Source: Eucommia ulmoides (Eukaryota; Streptophyta; Magnoliopsida; Garryales; Eucommiaceae). From it: a stretch of 64,000 nucleotides of DNA. The notes under the pieces are model-generated. The model did no database searches, was not told the origin of the DNA, and saw nothing but the letters and a program-made list of their open reading frames with translations. The DNA lies in assembly GCA_016647705.1 (NCBI GenBank), contig CM028328.1, forward strand, positions 37,734,501 through 37,798,500. The letters run 5' to 3'. Position numbers and translations under genes: made by a program. Positions within the stretch are counted from its first letter, which is position 1; the number at the start of each line of letters is the position of its first letter. Shown in pieces: positions 44,990 to 57,900 of the stretch.

Positions 44990-46200
44990 GGGCTTCATCA
45001 GGTTCACGTTGTTGTCTTGACGTACTCCCCTGTCCCTCTTCTTCATACCCTTCCCTACTCTATCTTTTAAAGAGATTGTCATTCAAATCATGCATTCTTA
45101 TAAAATTGTGAATCACACAACACACAATTGTAATATATTTTTGTACATTTATTGGATAAGGAGTCATTTTCTTGAAAATTTTGAATCTAGCTTTAAGAAC
45201 ATCGAAACACCATTGTATGACATTTAAGAGAGAAGAGTGACATTGATTGAATTTCTCATCTATTTTCGTTGGCTGTCTATCTCGAAAATCTCGTAAGTGG
45301 TATATTTCCCCCTATATGGTGCCAAGAAGCCATGTGTATTCGTATAACTCGAATCCACAAGATAATATTTTCTTGTATTATGTAATATTTGCGAATATCT
45401 AAGAGCTGTAATTCACTACATGTAAAATCATTCTATATTTGCACATATATTTGGAGGAGGTGTTGGAAATAAATTTGTCGGGCTATTGACACATTCGGAA
45501 ATAACCCTAGAGTCATTAGCAGTTTTTTCCTAACCTGAATATATGTATGTAAAAATTATATTGAAATTACATATGCACATCACATTTTGAGTTGTCTCCA
45601 CTTTAAGTCCTCGAAACGGAATTTGATCTTCTAAGGGAATTGATGCATCAATATGGGTGTCATCTATCGCCCCCACATAGTCCTATAGATAGATATTCTT
45701 GAAATAATTAGTTTCATTTTTTATTTTTATTTTTTATTAACTACTATTTTTCTATTAAAAATACATTTACCTTAAAGAATGGGTAGAACCTCGGATTATA
45801 TCTTATTTCCAAATGGACTTCATTAAAATTTGGAAGTGCAATCAACTCTACTCCCAATTTGCATATGACCTTCAACACGCAACAAAAATACCGCGATATA
45901 GTCTCATTTGATTGTGGAAACGATTAGCGGTAAGTCTTACAGATTCATTTTGTGACACAATATATAAAAAATATTCTTACTTGTTCTTGCACAATAACAT
46001 TTCTAGTATGGTTGAGGTAACCTCTAGATATTAATACTTGACAAAATAACTTACATGTACCTTGGTGCATCCTAAATGTATAATAACAACATGTATCGTA
46101 TCTTTCTAATATTTCTTTCATATAATTAGAACCTTGTAATACAAATGTTTTACATGGTTGTTTTACTTTTGGTTAATCGTATCGTGCCGTAACAACCAGA
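44990..46200 (-). pseudogene. HARBI1-like DDE transposase, broken
   Basis: Read leftwards across several frames: DTCCYYTFRMHQGT (46075), VHLEIRYNPRFYPFFK (45800), DYVGAIDDTHIDASIPLEDQ (45680-45620, first catalytic Asp), NVMCICNFNIIFTYI (45580), then KFNQCHSSLLNVIQWCFDVL and KARFKIFKKMTPYP (45230-45150), ending VIHNFIRMHDLND (45100). In HARBI1 proteins the third acidic residue lies in NVIER; here it reads NVIQW. Stops and shifts are frequent; no active protein is expected. Confidence 0.75.
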
Positions 46201-46749
46201 TTTAAAACCTCTTGTATGTCCTGAATCTCCTGCTCGTCATATAAGTGTCCAATTTCGGCCAAATTTCTAAAATTCATCCAATAATATAGAATATTATAAC
46301 TAGTGTATTTAGCACTAATAAAATTGGATTTCAGCACTAAATGAAACCTAAAAAGTGGGGGAAAAAAATGCACAGTTGATACACTAAATTCAACAATAAA
46401 TTAACTTTTAAAACTCAACACTTAACTTCTAAAATTCAGCAGTAAATTAATTAAAAAATATTCAGCAATAAACTACACAAAAAAAATGAATAAAACAACA
46501 TATTGCACAATTGATACATTGAAACTATGATTTGTGCATTAAACTAAATTCTAAAATTCAGCACTTAAACTTCTAAAATTCAGTAGTAAACTACACAAAA
46601 AAATTCACAATTCCGCATTGTGTATAGCTGAACACCTACTCAAATTCAACATAACTAGTACAATTTCAAAAATAATAACTGTCTTCAAACTAGTACAAAT
46701 TTAAACTCAAATTCAACACAACTAGCAACCCATAATTGTCTTACACATA

Positions 46750-47810
46750 AAAATAAATTTAAACGCAATAATCAGCTTCAACATAAACATAAATAAAAAC
46801 AAACGATGACTTAAATATGCATGCCTTTTGCGCTTCCGAAAGCATGTTCATAAAAGTAGTCCTAAATAACACATTGTTGGTGGTTGTGTTGATCGCATCT
46901 GGATATTTACCCATGTCCTCAATACTTGGGTATTGAGGACTTTCATACATAAAACCATATATTCCTTGGCTGGGTCTTTCACGCTTGTTATGTTACCAAT
47001 TGAAGCCCCGGTGTTAACATCAGAGTACTGTAGTAAACTTTGTTAAAGGAGGTCGCTTCTTTTTTTTAGGCTTCAGCAAACGTATTCGCGATAGAATCAA
47101 ATGCCTCTCCTAAACTATCCTTATGAACACGCTTTCTTTTTCCCTTTTATTTTTTCTTTGAAATTTTTCAACCTACCTCAACTACATCGTCATCACCCAC
47201 CCCGTCAGTCTTTGGCTCATACGCAGGGTTGTTTCATCCAATGATGATGGGGGTTGGGTTGAGGCATGGCCATATTCTCCCGTTGTAGTGGCATCCCCAT
47301 AAATAACGCACAACTTTGGGTACAGGGGACAACCTCGTTGTTGAAATTATTTTGCAAGCTTGTTGACCTATTACACATGCATCAGAAAATCAATTTGTTA
47401 ATCGTGTAATAAGTTAACAAGCATCAGATATAATTTAAAACACCACAGAAAACCCCACACACCCCATCCAACCACTTCTATATCCTATAGGTGGTCAGAT
47501 CATATGTTAATCTTTCCCCCATCTTCTTAAGCAATTCATCAAAACACCTATAGACATATCTCATCTTATTGAACTTATTCTTAAGTTGTTGCAGCTCATA
47601 ACTGCACCCTGTTCTTGTATTCATTTCATGCTTAATGTGTTGCCAACTCTCTTTGGTGAACGTGGTTGTCGTCCTATTATTTTTAAGCACTTCACTTTCC
47701 ATCAGTTCAACAAAAATAGAAACATTATCACTCCACAAATCAACCTTCGGTTTGGAGGTTCCCTTCGAATTAAGAACAATATTTTCTTCAACACTAGTGG
47801 TTACCATCTA
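46750..47810 (-). pseudogene. Harbinger ORF1, Myb/SANT-like DNA-binding protein, broken
   Basis: 47810-47478 encodes a 109-codon open stretch with VDLWSDNVSIFVELMESEVL, FTKESWQHIKHEMN and LKNKFNKMRYVYRCFDELL, the Trp-spaced Myb/SANT-like domain of Harbinger ORF1. The C-terminal half (47300-46760) is split by stops and reads basic stretches and LFRTTFMNMLSEAQKACIF. ORF1 products normally help the transposase bind DNA and enter the nucleus. Confidence 0.72.
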
Positions 47811-49282
47811 CAATATAAATGTTTACTATGCCAACAAATTAGAACATATAGTGCATAACATACAATAATTGAAACAATAACTTCCAATTGAAACAAATAA
47901 CTTCTAATTCAAGCCATAACTTCCAATTGAAACAAATTTAAACAAATTAAAATAGGAGTAAATGAACAGATCTGACCTTTGTTAAATCAACAACTAGATC
48001 TAAAGCAAAAGACGAATCACGCAGCAAGTAATATTCAGTACTAACCACATTCAAGAAATATGAAACAAATGACAACAGGCGAGTGACAAAAACCTAGGCA
48101 AAACCGTAGATCCATATGAAAGATGTAGATCTAGGACAAAATATTGAAGATATGTAGAAAAGTATTGCTGATTTGTACAAAAATCATGGATCTAGGGCAA
48201 AATATTGTAGATCTAGAGGAATGTTTTTTGCTCATCTTCTATGGCAAACTTGAGAGAAACAGAGAGAGATAGAGAAAGAGAGAAAACTTACCTAGCAGAA
48301 CCAAACAATAACGGCGATAGTGAAGGCAATAGAAAAAGCGACGAATCTTGGAGACGACGAGAATGAGGCTGCGATGGCTTCGTAGAAGAAGTAAGAAAAA
48401 AATGGAAAGGAGACAAACGAAAAGGAGGTTGGCGATGGCTTCGCTGGAGAAGTGGGAAAGAAATGAGAAGAGATGAATGAATGAGGATGATGATTTGGAA
48501 TGAGAAGTGATGAAGAAATGAGAATGGATTCTCTCATAATATTTTTTAAAATACCAAGCGTATCCTTTTTGTTTTTGAATGGGAATAGATGGGAACGAAA
48601 AAAATCAAAAAGTTTTTGATTCTCACCCTTTTAACAAAATCAAGAATAAATTCTAGAATTTTGAGATAGGGTGGAATAAGAAACATGTTTACCAAATGTG
48701 TTCCTAAACATAAATACTAAAAATCTGGAAATGGGATGGGATGGGATGGGAACACTAAGCCCCCATTTGGTAACCACTCCCATCCCACTTTTTCCTATCC
48801 CATTCCCAAATTCTAATTGGGCATAGCGTTTGGTAACCATTTCCATTTCTTTGCTTCTATTCCCATTCCATTTTAAAATGGGAATTGTGCCCATTTTTTC
48901 TATAGGCTTGAGAAACAAAAAAAAAATTGTGTCCAAGATTTCCCATTCCATTTCCATTCTTAAAAAAGGACATAGAGGGAATTTTTGGATTTGTTAGTGA
49001 TAGGTGTGATCTACCTATATATTTCCAAATCGATTTTGTTAGTTTTAGAGTAATTTTTATTGTTTATTTTATTACGTTTTAATTAGTTTTTATACTTTTT
49101 GTATAAATCAGGTGTGTGGAGCGAAAACGATGAGATCGAAACAAAAATAGTCGAAGAACGGTGGAAAAACAAGCTCGGAGGCAATATCGTGAAAGAAGCC
49201 CACCGCAGCGGCGGTAAAGATGCAGAGACTGACTTATCCTTGCTGACCATCCACTATCACGGCGCGATACCACCGCCGTAGC

Positions 49283-50896
49283 TGTATACGCGAGGATTCA
49301 CAACCATCGTCCTCGCGGTATTGACTACTCGCAAGTATACGAGGTCTAGTTTTAATATAATGGATCTTGTAAGATCGGATATCGTTCCACTGGGAATGAC
49401 GTGTAATTCGGTTGAGTATTGTGATTTAAATAGTTTTATATTATCTCGACTAATCAAATTTTGTTTGTTTTCTATTTAATATACTAATATAAACGACAAC
49501 TATGAGGTTAGTTCTAATTATACTAATTACTTAGGTATTGATTTCTTTCACATAATGCATAATCGACGTTATTAAGTTAGCTATAATGGTTTTCTATTTA
49601 TTCCGACAATCTCTGTATCGATAACTTCTCCGCTACCTCTCTCGAGTGTAAGACGGGGGATTACACGACTTCGTGTTAACGAAGAAGTCTCCTTCAATGC
49701 CGTTACGACCCTAGGTCGCGTGAGTCTTTAGCCAACGTCATAGATTGCATACGTTCTAACGCCCTCCCGGGTCGTTAGAACGTCACGTTGTATTTACCCT
49801 AGTCCGAATCCGGGGTTACATTTCCCGAGTGTCAAACCCCGTATTCTCGATTTATCAATACAAGCATAATATCAAAAATAATGGTAAACACAATCAGATT
49901 TAGACAAACAACACATTAAAGTAACATTAATTCATTCAACTTAACAATTACATGATTTCAACTACACCTAAGTAACATTTAACTAATACTATAAGATCTT
50001 AGCCATATACCATACAAAATAAGAGGGATTCAACATTTTTAGATATGAAAAAGTGATTACAAAGATAAAAACAAGAAAGAAACGATCAAATCTGGAAGTG
50101 AAACGGTTCACTGTCGCTAATGATCGATCCGTAAGTGATCCTTCTTTGTCCGAATGATGAATCTCCTTCTTGATCTTCAAAATATAGCTTAAGAGCTCTC
50201 TACTAGGGTTAGGATTATTCAAAAACTAGTTTCAGACGTGGGAAAGGGGTATAAATAGGCCTGGGGGTTCAAAAATATCTAAATAGATATTTTAGCCTGT
50301 TATGCGAATTCCGCCTAGGCTGTAGAATCTTTGCCTAGGTGGAGTTTAAGTCGGTTAGAATTCCTCTTAGGCGTCGGTTTTTTTTGCCTAGGCGGAGGAC
50401 TAACTTCTTGGTCCTCTTTCTTTCTGACGGAATTCCGCCTAGGCGATGGAAACTTCGCCTAGGCGGATTTACAGCAATTCAGTTTTTCCAGCAGCTCAGC
50501 ACTTCCAGCGTTCTGATGGATTTCCGCCTAGGCAGTGGAAACTTCGCCTAGGCGGATTTCAACTTCTCAGCGCTATCAACCTTCTGACGGATTTCCGCCT
50601 AGGCGGTGGAAACTTCGCCTAGGCGGATTTCAACTTTTCAGCATTCACAACTTTCTGATGAATTTTCGCCTAGGCGGTGGAAACTTCGCCTAGGTAGAAT
50701 TGCGCTGTTCTTTGAAATCTCTTTTTTTTTTCATCTTTTTTGCTACCCTTTTCTCCACCATTTCGCTCGGTTTGCTGATTGTTTACGTCCCTACTCCTGA
50801 CTAATAAAAACATCTAAAAAGATATTCAAACTTCAATAAAATACTCAAAAACTGGAAAATTCGGTTTAGAATTAGATAGGTATTTTACACCTATCA
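49283..50896 (-). repeat. Athila-like 3' LTR
   Basis: 1614 bp, plus strand from TGTATACGCGAGG to ACACCTATCA. It differs from the other LTR by point changes and some indels, including a segment near 49870-49920 missing from the partner. Confidence 0.92.
50305..50700. repeat. CCGCCTAGGCGG palindrome array, 3' LTR
   Basis: About a dozen copies of CGCCTAGGCG or near variants, the core being the 12-bp perfect palindrome CCGCCTAGGCGG. They sit in units of roughly 60 bp with GGTGGAAACTT and ATTTCAACTTCTCAGC between pairs. Confidence 0.9.
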
Positions 50897-52595
50897 AATA
50901 CCCCCAAACTTGGAATTTTGCTAGTTCTTGAGCAAAACACCCTAATGCTAAATAACACTAACTACACTAATTAGCTAATTTCTAAACTAGAAATAAGTAA
51001 TCATTAACAAATAATAAGTATACACCTGTGAGATTTAAGTTCAGTCAAAGAAACCATGCTATTCTTCCCTCAACAACCCGTAATCAGATCCGGTTAAGGA
51101 ATAATACACACCACGTGGTGTTCCAGAATTTCAATACTCAATATCAGTTAAAATCATTTTAGATCCAATTGGAATGTGTGTGTGTGAGAACTCGGATATA
51201 TAACTAATCAAACACCGGATTGGATTATTCAATGAATAAGGTTATGACTTAAACTTTTTAAAACATTTAGGAAAGCCATATGTTTGACTGGGCTCAACTA
51301 TCCACTAATGTAGATTCGGACATTCACCGAGATCAATAGGGCTTGGTTTGGCTTTGGAGAACGGCCAAGGGTATCGTAGAAATAGAAACTCGTTATAATT
51401 TTAACGATACCCGAGATATAAACGCTTGTCGCTAAATCTCTCTCATGACCCCCTTATCTTTGATGATATTACCCTGAACAAGATTTAGTAAACTTGTATT
51501 CACTTATCACAACAACCTAAATTAAACACTATATTCACATAGTTTTTATTTTTATTTTTTTATTTTTAAACACACACACCCCCGAACTTATTCAATTTTG
51601 TACAATTTTGGGGGCATGTAAATGCAACTAAAGGATGGACAAGTGAATACTCTTATACTTAACCAAAAATATTTTAAACTGAAACCCCGATTGCCCGCTT
51701 CAAGTTAGCATAATCTAATGCTACTTGTTTTCACTCAATTTTCACTTTATTCCTAGCGACAATGGTTCTGAAAGATTTACTTGGTTAAAGTATAGAAACA
51801 AGTTCAGAAGTGAAAAATTTTATGGCTTCAACAGGAGAACAGGGGAATAATTTTTCAGGTTAGTTTCAAACAGTTCAAGCGATAAAAATGAAGGCCTATA
51901 TCATGCCTCCAGAATTACCTTACCTATAATTTTACCTCAAGCCTCCCCCAGTCAAGTTCTAGATTCCTCATTTCTGTCATGAACTTATTACTGAATAATC
52001 GGTGTCAAATCGTTCAACTAGTTATACAATGAGTTTATGCGATCGTGCGATTTAGGATCAAAATAATTTTCACCTAATCAACATGCTAAGCACACAAAAC
52101 ACACGTGAATGGCATTACCCTTGACCTCACTATGCAATTTAGGGGGTAATTTTCATCATTGGGATATGATTCGGACGAACTCAAAAACTCAACATGCACG
52201 TACAACTATATTCATTAACATATCTACTCTAATTCTACAAACTAACATTACTTATGCTAATGATCCTTACACATGCATAGCTAAACATTACACATGCATA
52301 ACAAAAAGAATTTCAAAATTTACAAAAATTTAACATTAATATCATTATCAACAAAAAATTGTACACAAAAAGAATTTTGTCCCTTTTACATCAAAAAAAT
52401 TTGTCATCCTTCATATCCCCCCCAAAAAACAAAACAAAACTACATGCTTGCATATCATATACCCCCAAACTTGAACGAGGCAGTGTCTTCACTGCCTAAG
52501 CAGCGAACCCAATAGCAGAATAGAAATATACGTATTGAAAACTAGGGCGGACACATACCTAGGAGGGAAGACATACAAGTCTAACCGCCTACCGT
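50897..52595 (-). other. Athila-like 3' untranslated region with two polypurine-like tracts
   Basis: About 1.7 kb without coding motifs. A purine tract (minus-strand AAGTTTGGGGGTATT) adjoins the 3' LTR at 50897-50912, and nearly the same word occurs at 52459-52475, next to the end of the env-position frame. Confidence 0.75.
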
Positions 52596-53699
52596 TCATT
52601 GTGGAGGAGATGGCAGTGGCCGCTCGTCAGTCTCGAAAGGCGACACGGGCGTATAACGCGCTATGTCGATTCCGAGATGTTCGAATAAAACTCTTTGATT
52701 TTGATCTTGTTGCCGAATGTAGGTATCCATGTAGTTATCCATCTGAGCCAAATTAGCTTGCAGTTGGCTCATATCGGACTGGAGACTACGGACATCTCGT
52801 GAAAGTTGGATGAGCTGGTCGCGGTGGGTTGTGGGTGTCGGTGGCTCCGAAGGGCCGACTTTTTCTTCTTCCTGACCCTCTTCTCCTTCACCTGGTCCGC
52901 CTTTCCATAACCTGTTAATCATTGAAAGATCAAGTGGCTTTATAGGTGGAAAGAGGCTTGTGGACGTGATACGAACTCCGGCTCATTGAAAGAGAGCGGT
53001 GAGGAAGGATGAAAAAGAAAGGCCACCTTTCGTCGTCCTGGAAGTATGAATTATTGAAGAATAAATGTGCCAACCGACGTTGACGGGCGTCCCTCTATCA
53101 ATACCGTATAGCATAAACGCTTGCTCCTTGGAAACATTGGACACATGGGTGGTAGGGAGCAAATTGGTGCAGATAAATTGATGCCAAATCTTGGGGATCG
53201 GTTTCAGAAACCGTGACTTGAAGATTGCCTGACCTTGCCATGTGTTCTTCCACTGGGTGTTTCTCGTCGTCAGGGTCTGAATCACTGCACTCATTGTCGG
53301 TGTGGCTGCATCGGATAAGTCTCTGGAGGCTTCTGGCCCCGTCAATCCAAGCAACTCGTTGAAATGGTTCGCACTGAACAGAACTGGGATGTTCTGGACC
53401 CTTGTCTAAAATCCCGTGGCCTCTGTAATATTCGCATAGAACTTGCGTACGAGGGCCAACTTCCCTGGTGTGGGTGAAGCACAGAACTGTTCCCATCTTC
53501 TTTATTGAATAACGGTCCTGAATTCTTCAAGGAGATCATGTAGAGGTCCGAACCCCTTCTGGCGAATGCCGGGACGCTTACTTTCATGATTGTTGTAATG
53601 GTTCTCAGGCTGCTTGGAGACAAATTTGAGAGAGTTGTAATCCGAAGCAGCCGGAGGTTCTTCTGTTTGTGGTTGCTTGGCTGCACGGCGCTTTGCCAT
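52596..53699 (-). pseudogene. Athila env-position reading frame, interrupted
   Basis: It starts MAKRRAAKQPQTEEPPAA at 53699, continues with GFGPLHDLLEEFRTVIQ, then a stop; resumes with FSANHFNELLGLTGPEASRD, AIFKSRFLKPIPKIWHQFIC and GIDRGTPVNVGWHIYSSI (53354-52983); and ends with an acidic/Gln-rich, coiled-coil-like stretch (RDVRSLQSDMSQLQANLAQM, 52922-52596). This is the protein found 3' of pol in Athila-type elements, whose role is unknown. I see no clear signal peptide or membrane anchor. Two in-frame stops. Confidence 0.78.
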
Positions 53700-54354
53700 T
53701 TTGCCTGTAAATCACAATCACAACACCAACCACAATAATAACAATAGAACACGCAATTCAAACCCTTGTCAGCGAACACACAATACCCTATTTTATCAAA
53801 CATATGCCAACCAAAGCCAAACAATACAAATTTCACAAGATATCCCACCAACCATAACCAAATCACATTTTTGTCGCAATGTAGCGTAACATAAATGATT
53901 CACATTGTGTATCAACACAAAAACATGATAGGGCTTACCATTAATCATTCCTAAATCCCAAATAGTATGTAAACCACAATCTAGGGTTTAAAAGGGTTTA
54001 GGGTTCTAACCAAATCCAATGATTTTTGAAATAAATGAACAAATGAAGCACATATTTCAACAATTAAATGAAAAATAGGCTCATTGACACTTACTTGTCG
54101 ATTTTTTTTTGATCAAATCACTGGAGGATGGCGATCTCGTACTGTTTCACCGTTTAAACCCTAATTTTCAAGAATGGGAAGAGGAATTCCACGTTTGGAC
54201 GAAGATTCTTGGTGAAAATCCAAGTTTTTAGCAATGTAGGATGAATCTTTAACGGGAGAAAGGGATTTGGGATGGTGAAGTAGAGAGGTTTCTTGAAATT
54301 TTTAGGAGGGAAGTGCCGTTTGCGAAGATGACTATTGCGTTTTAAAATAGGGCT
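53700..54354 (-). other. Athila-like spacer before the env-position frame
   Basis: No domain recognised. It contains CAACCACAATAATAAC-rich sequence and AAACCCTAATTTTC-like leader sequence upstream of the env-position start. Confidence 0.5.
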
Positions 54355-54670
54355 CGCGTGAATTCGCCTAGGCGGTGGTTTTTCCGCATGGGCGAATTTA
54401 CACCAGTGTGAAACCCCTGATTTCATTGTAAATTTGCTTAGGCGGTGGGTTTTCTGCCTGGGCGAATTTACGCCAGTGTAGGAACTCAAGTTTTCTTTAT
54501 TTTTCCGCCTAGGCGGTGGTTTTACCGCCTGGGCAAAGTTACGGCAATGTAGAAATTCAGACTTTTTCTTCCTATTTCCACCTAGGTGGTAGTTTTTCCG
54601 CCTAGGCGAATTTACGCCAATATGTTTTCTCAGCCTTTTGTCCAATTTTCGCCTAGGCGGTGGTTTTTAC
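54355..54670. repeat. CGCCTAGGCGG array inside the Athila-like element
   Basis: A third array with the same core (CGCCTAGGCGGTGGTTTTTC and variants) in units of about 60 bp, between the pol end and the env-position frame. Frames through it look repetitive (PPPRR) and are not taken as coding. Confidence 0.85.
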
Positions 54671-54944
54671 GCCAGTGTGGACTTTAGCTAGATTTCTTCA
54701 GGTTTTCACATCTTTGCTCTACACCTCTTACTTCCTCTTCATTCCTCAAATGAGTTTTAGCATGCAAATCAATCCTAAGTATCTAGCCTCATCAATTCAC
54801 CACAAAAAATAGTATTACGAGATCAATACGATCTCTAAAAAGTAATTTATACAAAAGTTGGGAATGTTCGTTATCCTCGATGACATATCAAAAGATGTTG
54901 CTTGGCTTTACGTCCCTAGCATGGACGTTTATGAATTCCGGCTC

Positions 54945-57900
54945 TATCTCTCAATGAGGGAGATGTTCTCCACAACTCGTTCTTCATCCTTGAAGTAGTG
55001 CTTGATCCGCTCCTCGTTGACTCAGAAAGTTTGTTCATCTTCGCCTTCTAGCTCGATAGCACCAAATGGATAAATATGCTTGATCCGGAACGGTCTAGAC
55101 CACCGGGACTTCAACTTTCCGGGAAAGAGTATCAACCTTGAGTTAAACAATAAAACTTATTGGCCCGGACTGAACTCTCTCCGGACTATCATTTTATCAA
55201 GCCACCTCTTCGTTTTATCTTTGTAAAACTTGGTATTCTCATAAGCCTCGTGCCGGAATTCCTCCATTTCATTTAATTGGAGGAGACGTTACGTACCAGA
55301 AGCTTTTATGTCAAAGTTGAGTTTCTTAATCGCCCAGAATGCACGGTGCTCCAATTCAACAGGAAAATGACACGCTTTTCCAAACACCAATCAATACGGT
55401 GACATGCCGATCGGTGTCTTAAAAGCCGTACGATAAGCCTATAAAGCATCATCAAGCTTCACTGCCCAATCCTTGCGATTAGTATGAACCGTTTTCTCTA
55501 GAATTAGCTTGATTTCTCGGTTTGAAACGTCAGCTTGGCCATTTGTCTGTGGGTGGTATGGTAGCGCTATCTTGTGTCTAACCCCATACTTTACCAACAA
55601 AGCGCTTAGCATTTTGTTACAAAAGTGGGTTCCCTTATCACTGATTAAGGCTTGAGGTGTCTCGAACTGTGTCATGACGTTGTGCTGAAGGAACTTCAAA
55701 ACCACTTTGGCATCATTGGTAGGTGTTGCTACGGCCTCGACCCATTTAGACACATAATCCACCGCTAACAGAATATACTCCTTGCCAAATGACGGCGGAA
55801 ATGGCCCCATGAAATCTACGCCCTAGACATCAAATAACTCAAGCTCAAGAATTGACGTCAATGGCAATTCATGCCTTCTCAATATGTTACCCACCCTTTA
55901 ACATCTATCACAAGTTTTCACAAACGTATATGAATCTTTAAACAAAGAAGGCCAGGAAAAACCTGATTGAAGTACTTTCGATGCTGTCCGAGTCGTACCA
56001 AAATGGCCTCCACAAGGTGATGAATGGCAATGGTAGAGAATACTAGCCATTTCCTCCTCTAGAACACATCTCTAGATCACCTGATCAGCACATTTCTTGA
56101 ATAGCAATGGCTCGTCCCACAGATAATACTTTGCATCAAAAAGAAATTTCTTCCTTTAGGCTCTCGTCAACTCAGGTGGTAACACGTTACATGCAAGATA
56201 ATTCACAATGTCCGCATACCAAGGAAGTGCATTTTCCACTGAAAATAGTTGTTCGTCAGGGAACACTTCCGTGATGCTAGACTCCCAATGTCTTCTTGAA
56301 TCAACCTCGATAAATGGTCGGCAACAACGTTCTCACTCCCATTTTTATCCCTTATTTCAGCATCAAACTCTTGCAATAGAAGAATCCACCTTATCAATCT
56401 CGGCTTGGCATCTTTCTTTGCAAATAAGTACCAGATAGCCGCATGATCCGTGAAGACAATCACTTTTGACCCAATGATATAAGACCAGAACTTATCACAA
56501 GCAAAGACCACCGCTAGCATTTCTTTCTCAATCGTGGTGTAATTATCCTGGGCATCATTCAATGTCTTACTTGCATAATAGATTGATCGGAAGATCTTTT
56601 CCTTCCGTTGGCCTAACATCGCACCAACGGCATAGTCACTCGCATCGCACATTATCTCAAATGGCAACTCCCAGTCCGGAGCGACTATTATTGGAGCCGT
56701 GATCAACTTCTCATTTATCGCCTTGAAAGTCTCCATGAAAGCCTCATTGAATTCAAATAAGGTATCCTTCTCAAGAAGGTGACATAACGGCTTCACTGTC
56801 TTCGAGAAGTCCTTAATAAAGCACCGGTAAAAGCCGACATGCCCCAAGAAACTTCGAACTCCTTTCACATTAATTGGTGGCGGAAGCTTCTCAATCGTTT
56901 CAATCTTGGCTCAGTCCACCTCAAGCCCCTTAGAAGAGACTCGATGACCTAAGACGATCCTCTCTTTAACCATAAAGTGACACTTCTCTCAATTTAGAAC
57001 TAAATTCTTCTCCTCATATCGGTCAAGAACAAGCGCCAGATTGTAGAGACAATGATCAAAAGACGACCCAAAGACTGAGAAGTCATCCATGAAGATTTCC
57101 ATTTTCTCTTCCACCATATCAGAAAATATCGCCATCATACACCGTTGAAAAGTTGCCGGGACATTGCAAAGGCCAAACGGCATACGTCGATAAGCAAACG
57201 TTCCATACGGGTATGTGAAAGTAGTCTTCTCTTGATCCTCCAGTGTAATGGCTATTTGATTGTAACCTGAATAGCTGTCAAGAAAGCAATAGTACTCATA
57301 TCCGGCTAATCGATCTAGCATTTGGTCAATGAAAGAAAGAGAAAAATGATTCTTCCTCGTCGCCTTATTCAATCTTCTATAATCAATGCACACACGCCAT
57401 CCCGTGATGGTCCATGTAGGAATAAGGTCGTCCTTATCATTCTTCACCACCGTCATACCTCCCTTCTTGGGCACCACTTGTACCGGGCTAACCCACTCAC
57501 TATCGGATATAGCATATATAATTTCCGCATTCAAGAACTTCAACACCTCCACTCTCACCACTTCCTTCATAGCTGGATTTAGCCGCCGTTGATGTTCAAT
57601 GGAGGGTTTGAACTCATCCTCCATCAAAATCTTATGCATGCAAACCGAGGAGCTAATTCCTTTGATATCCGAAATAGACCAAGCAAAAGTAGATCGGTGC
57701 CTCTTCAAGATTCTCAGCAACTTACTCTCATTTTCTTCCGTCAAAGTTGATAAAATTATAACCGGATCGGTCGAATTCTCTCTCAAAAAGATATACCGAA
57801 GGTGTTCCGATAATTGCTTGAGTAATAATCCACCGTGAGGCGGATTTGATTCCTCGGGAGAGTTTTCAACTTCTTCAATCTCCGCCACATGAATAGGGTC

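Larger units (their letters stand above)
44430..48758 (-). mobile_element. PIF/Harbinger-type DNA transposon, decayed
   Basis: Minus-strand set: a leader exon-like region (48537-48292), a Myb/SANT-type ORF1 (47810 to about 46760), a HARBI1-like transposase (about 46200-44990) and a GRF-type zinc finger (44805-44455). The right end reads GGCTTAGTGTTCCCATCCC on the minus strand, similar to the inverted repeats of the smaller relatives here, but it is cut at 48758 by another element inserted at TAA. The left end was not identified; 44430 is approximate. Confidence 0.7.

Noticed and set aside
48292-48537. 81-codon hydrophobic minus-strand frame as a separate gene
   Set aside because: Ser/Phe/Pro-rich composition and a GTAAGT donor right after it fit a C/T-rich leader exon of the Harbinger element rather than a protein.
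54154-54645. 163-codon Pro/Arg-rich frame
   Set aside because: It is created by the CGCCTAGGCGG tandem array; codons follow the repeat, and it lies in an Athila spacer.
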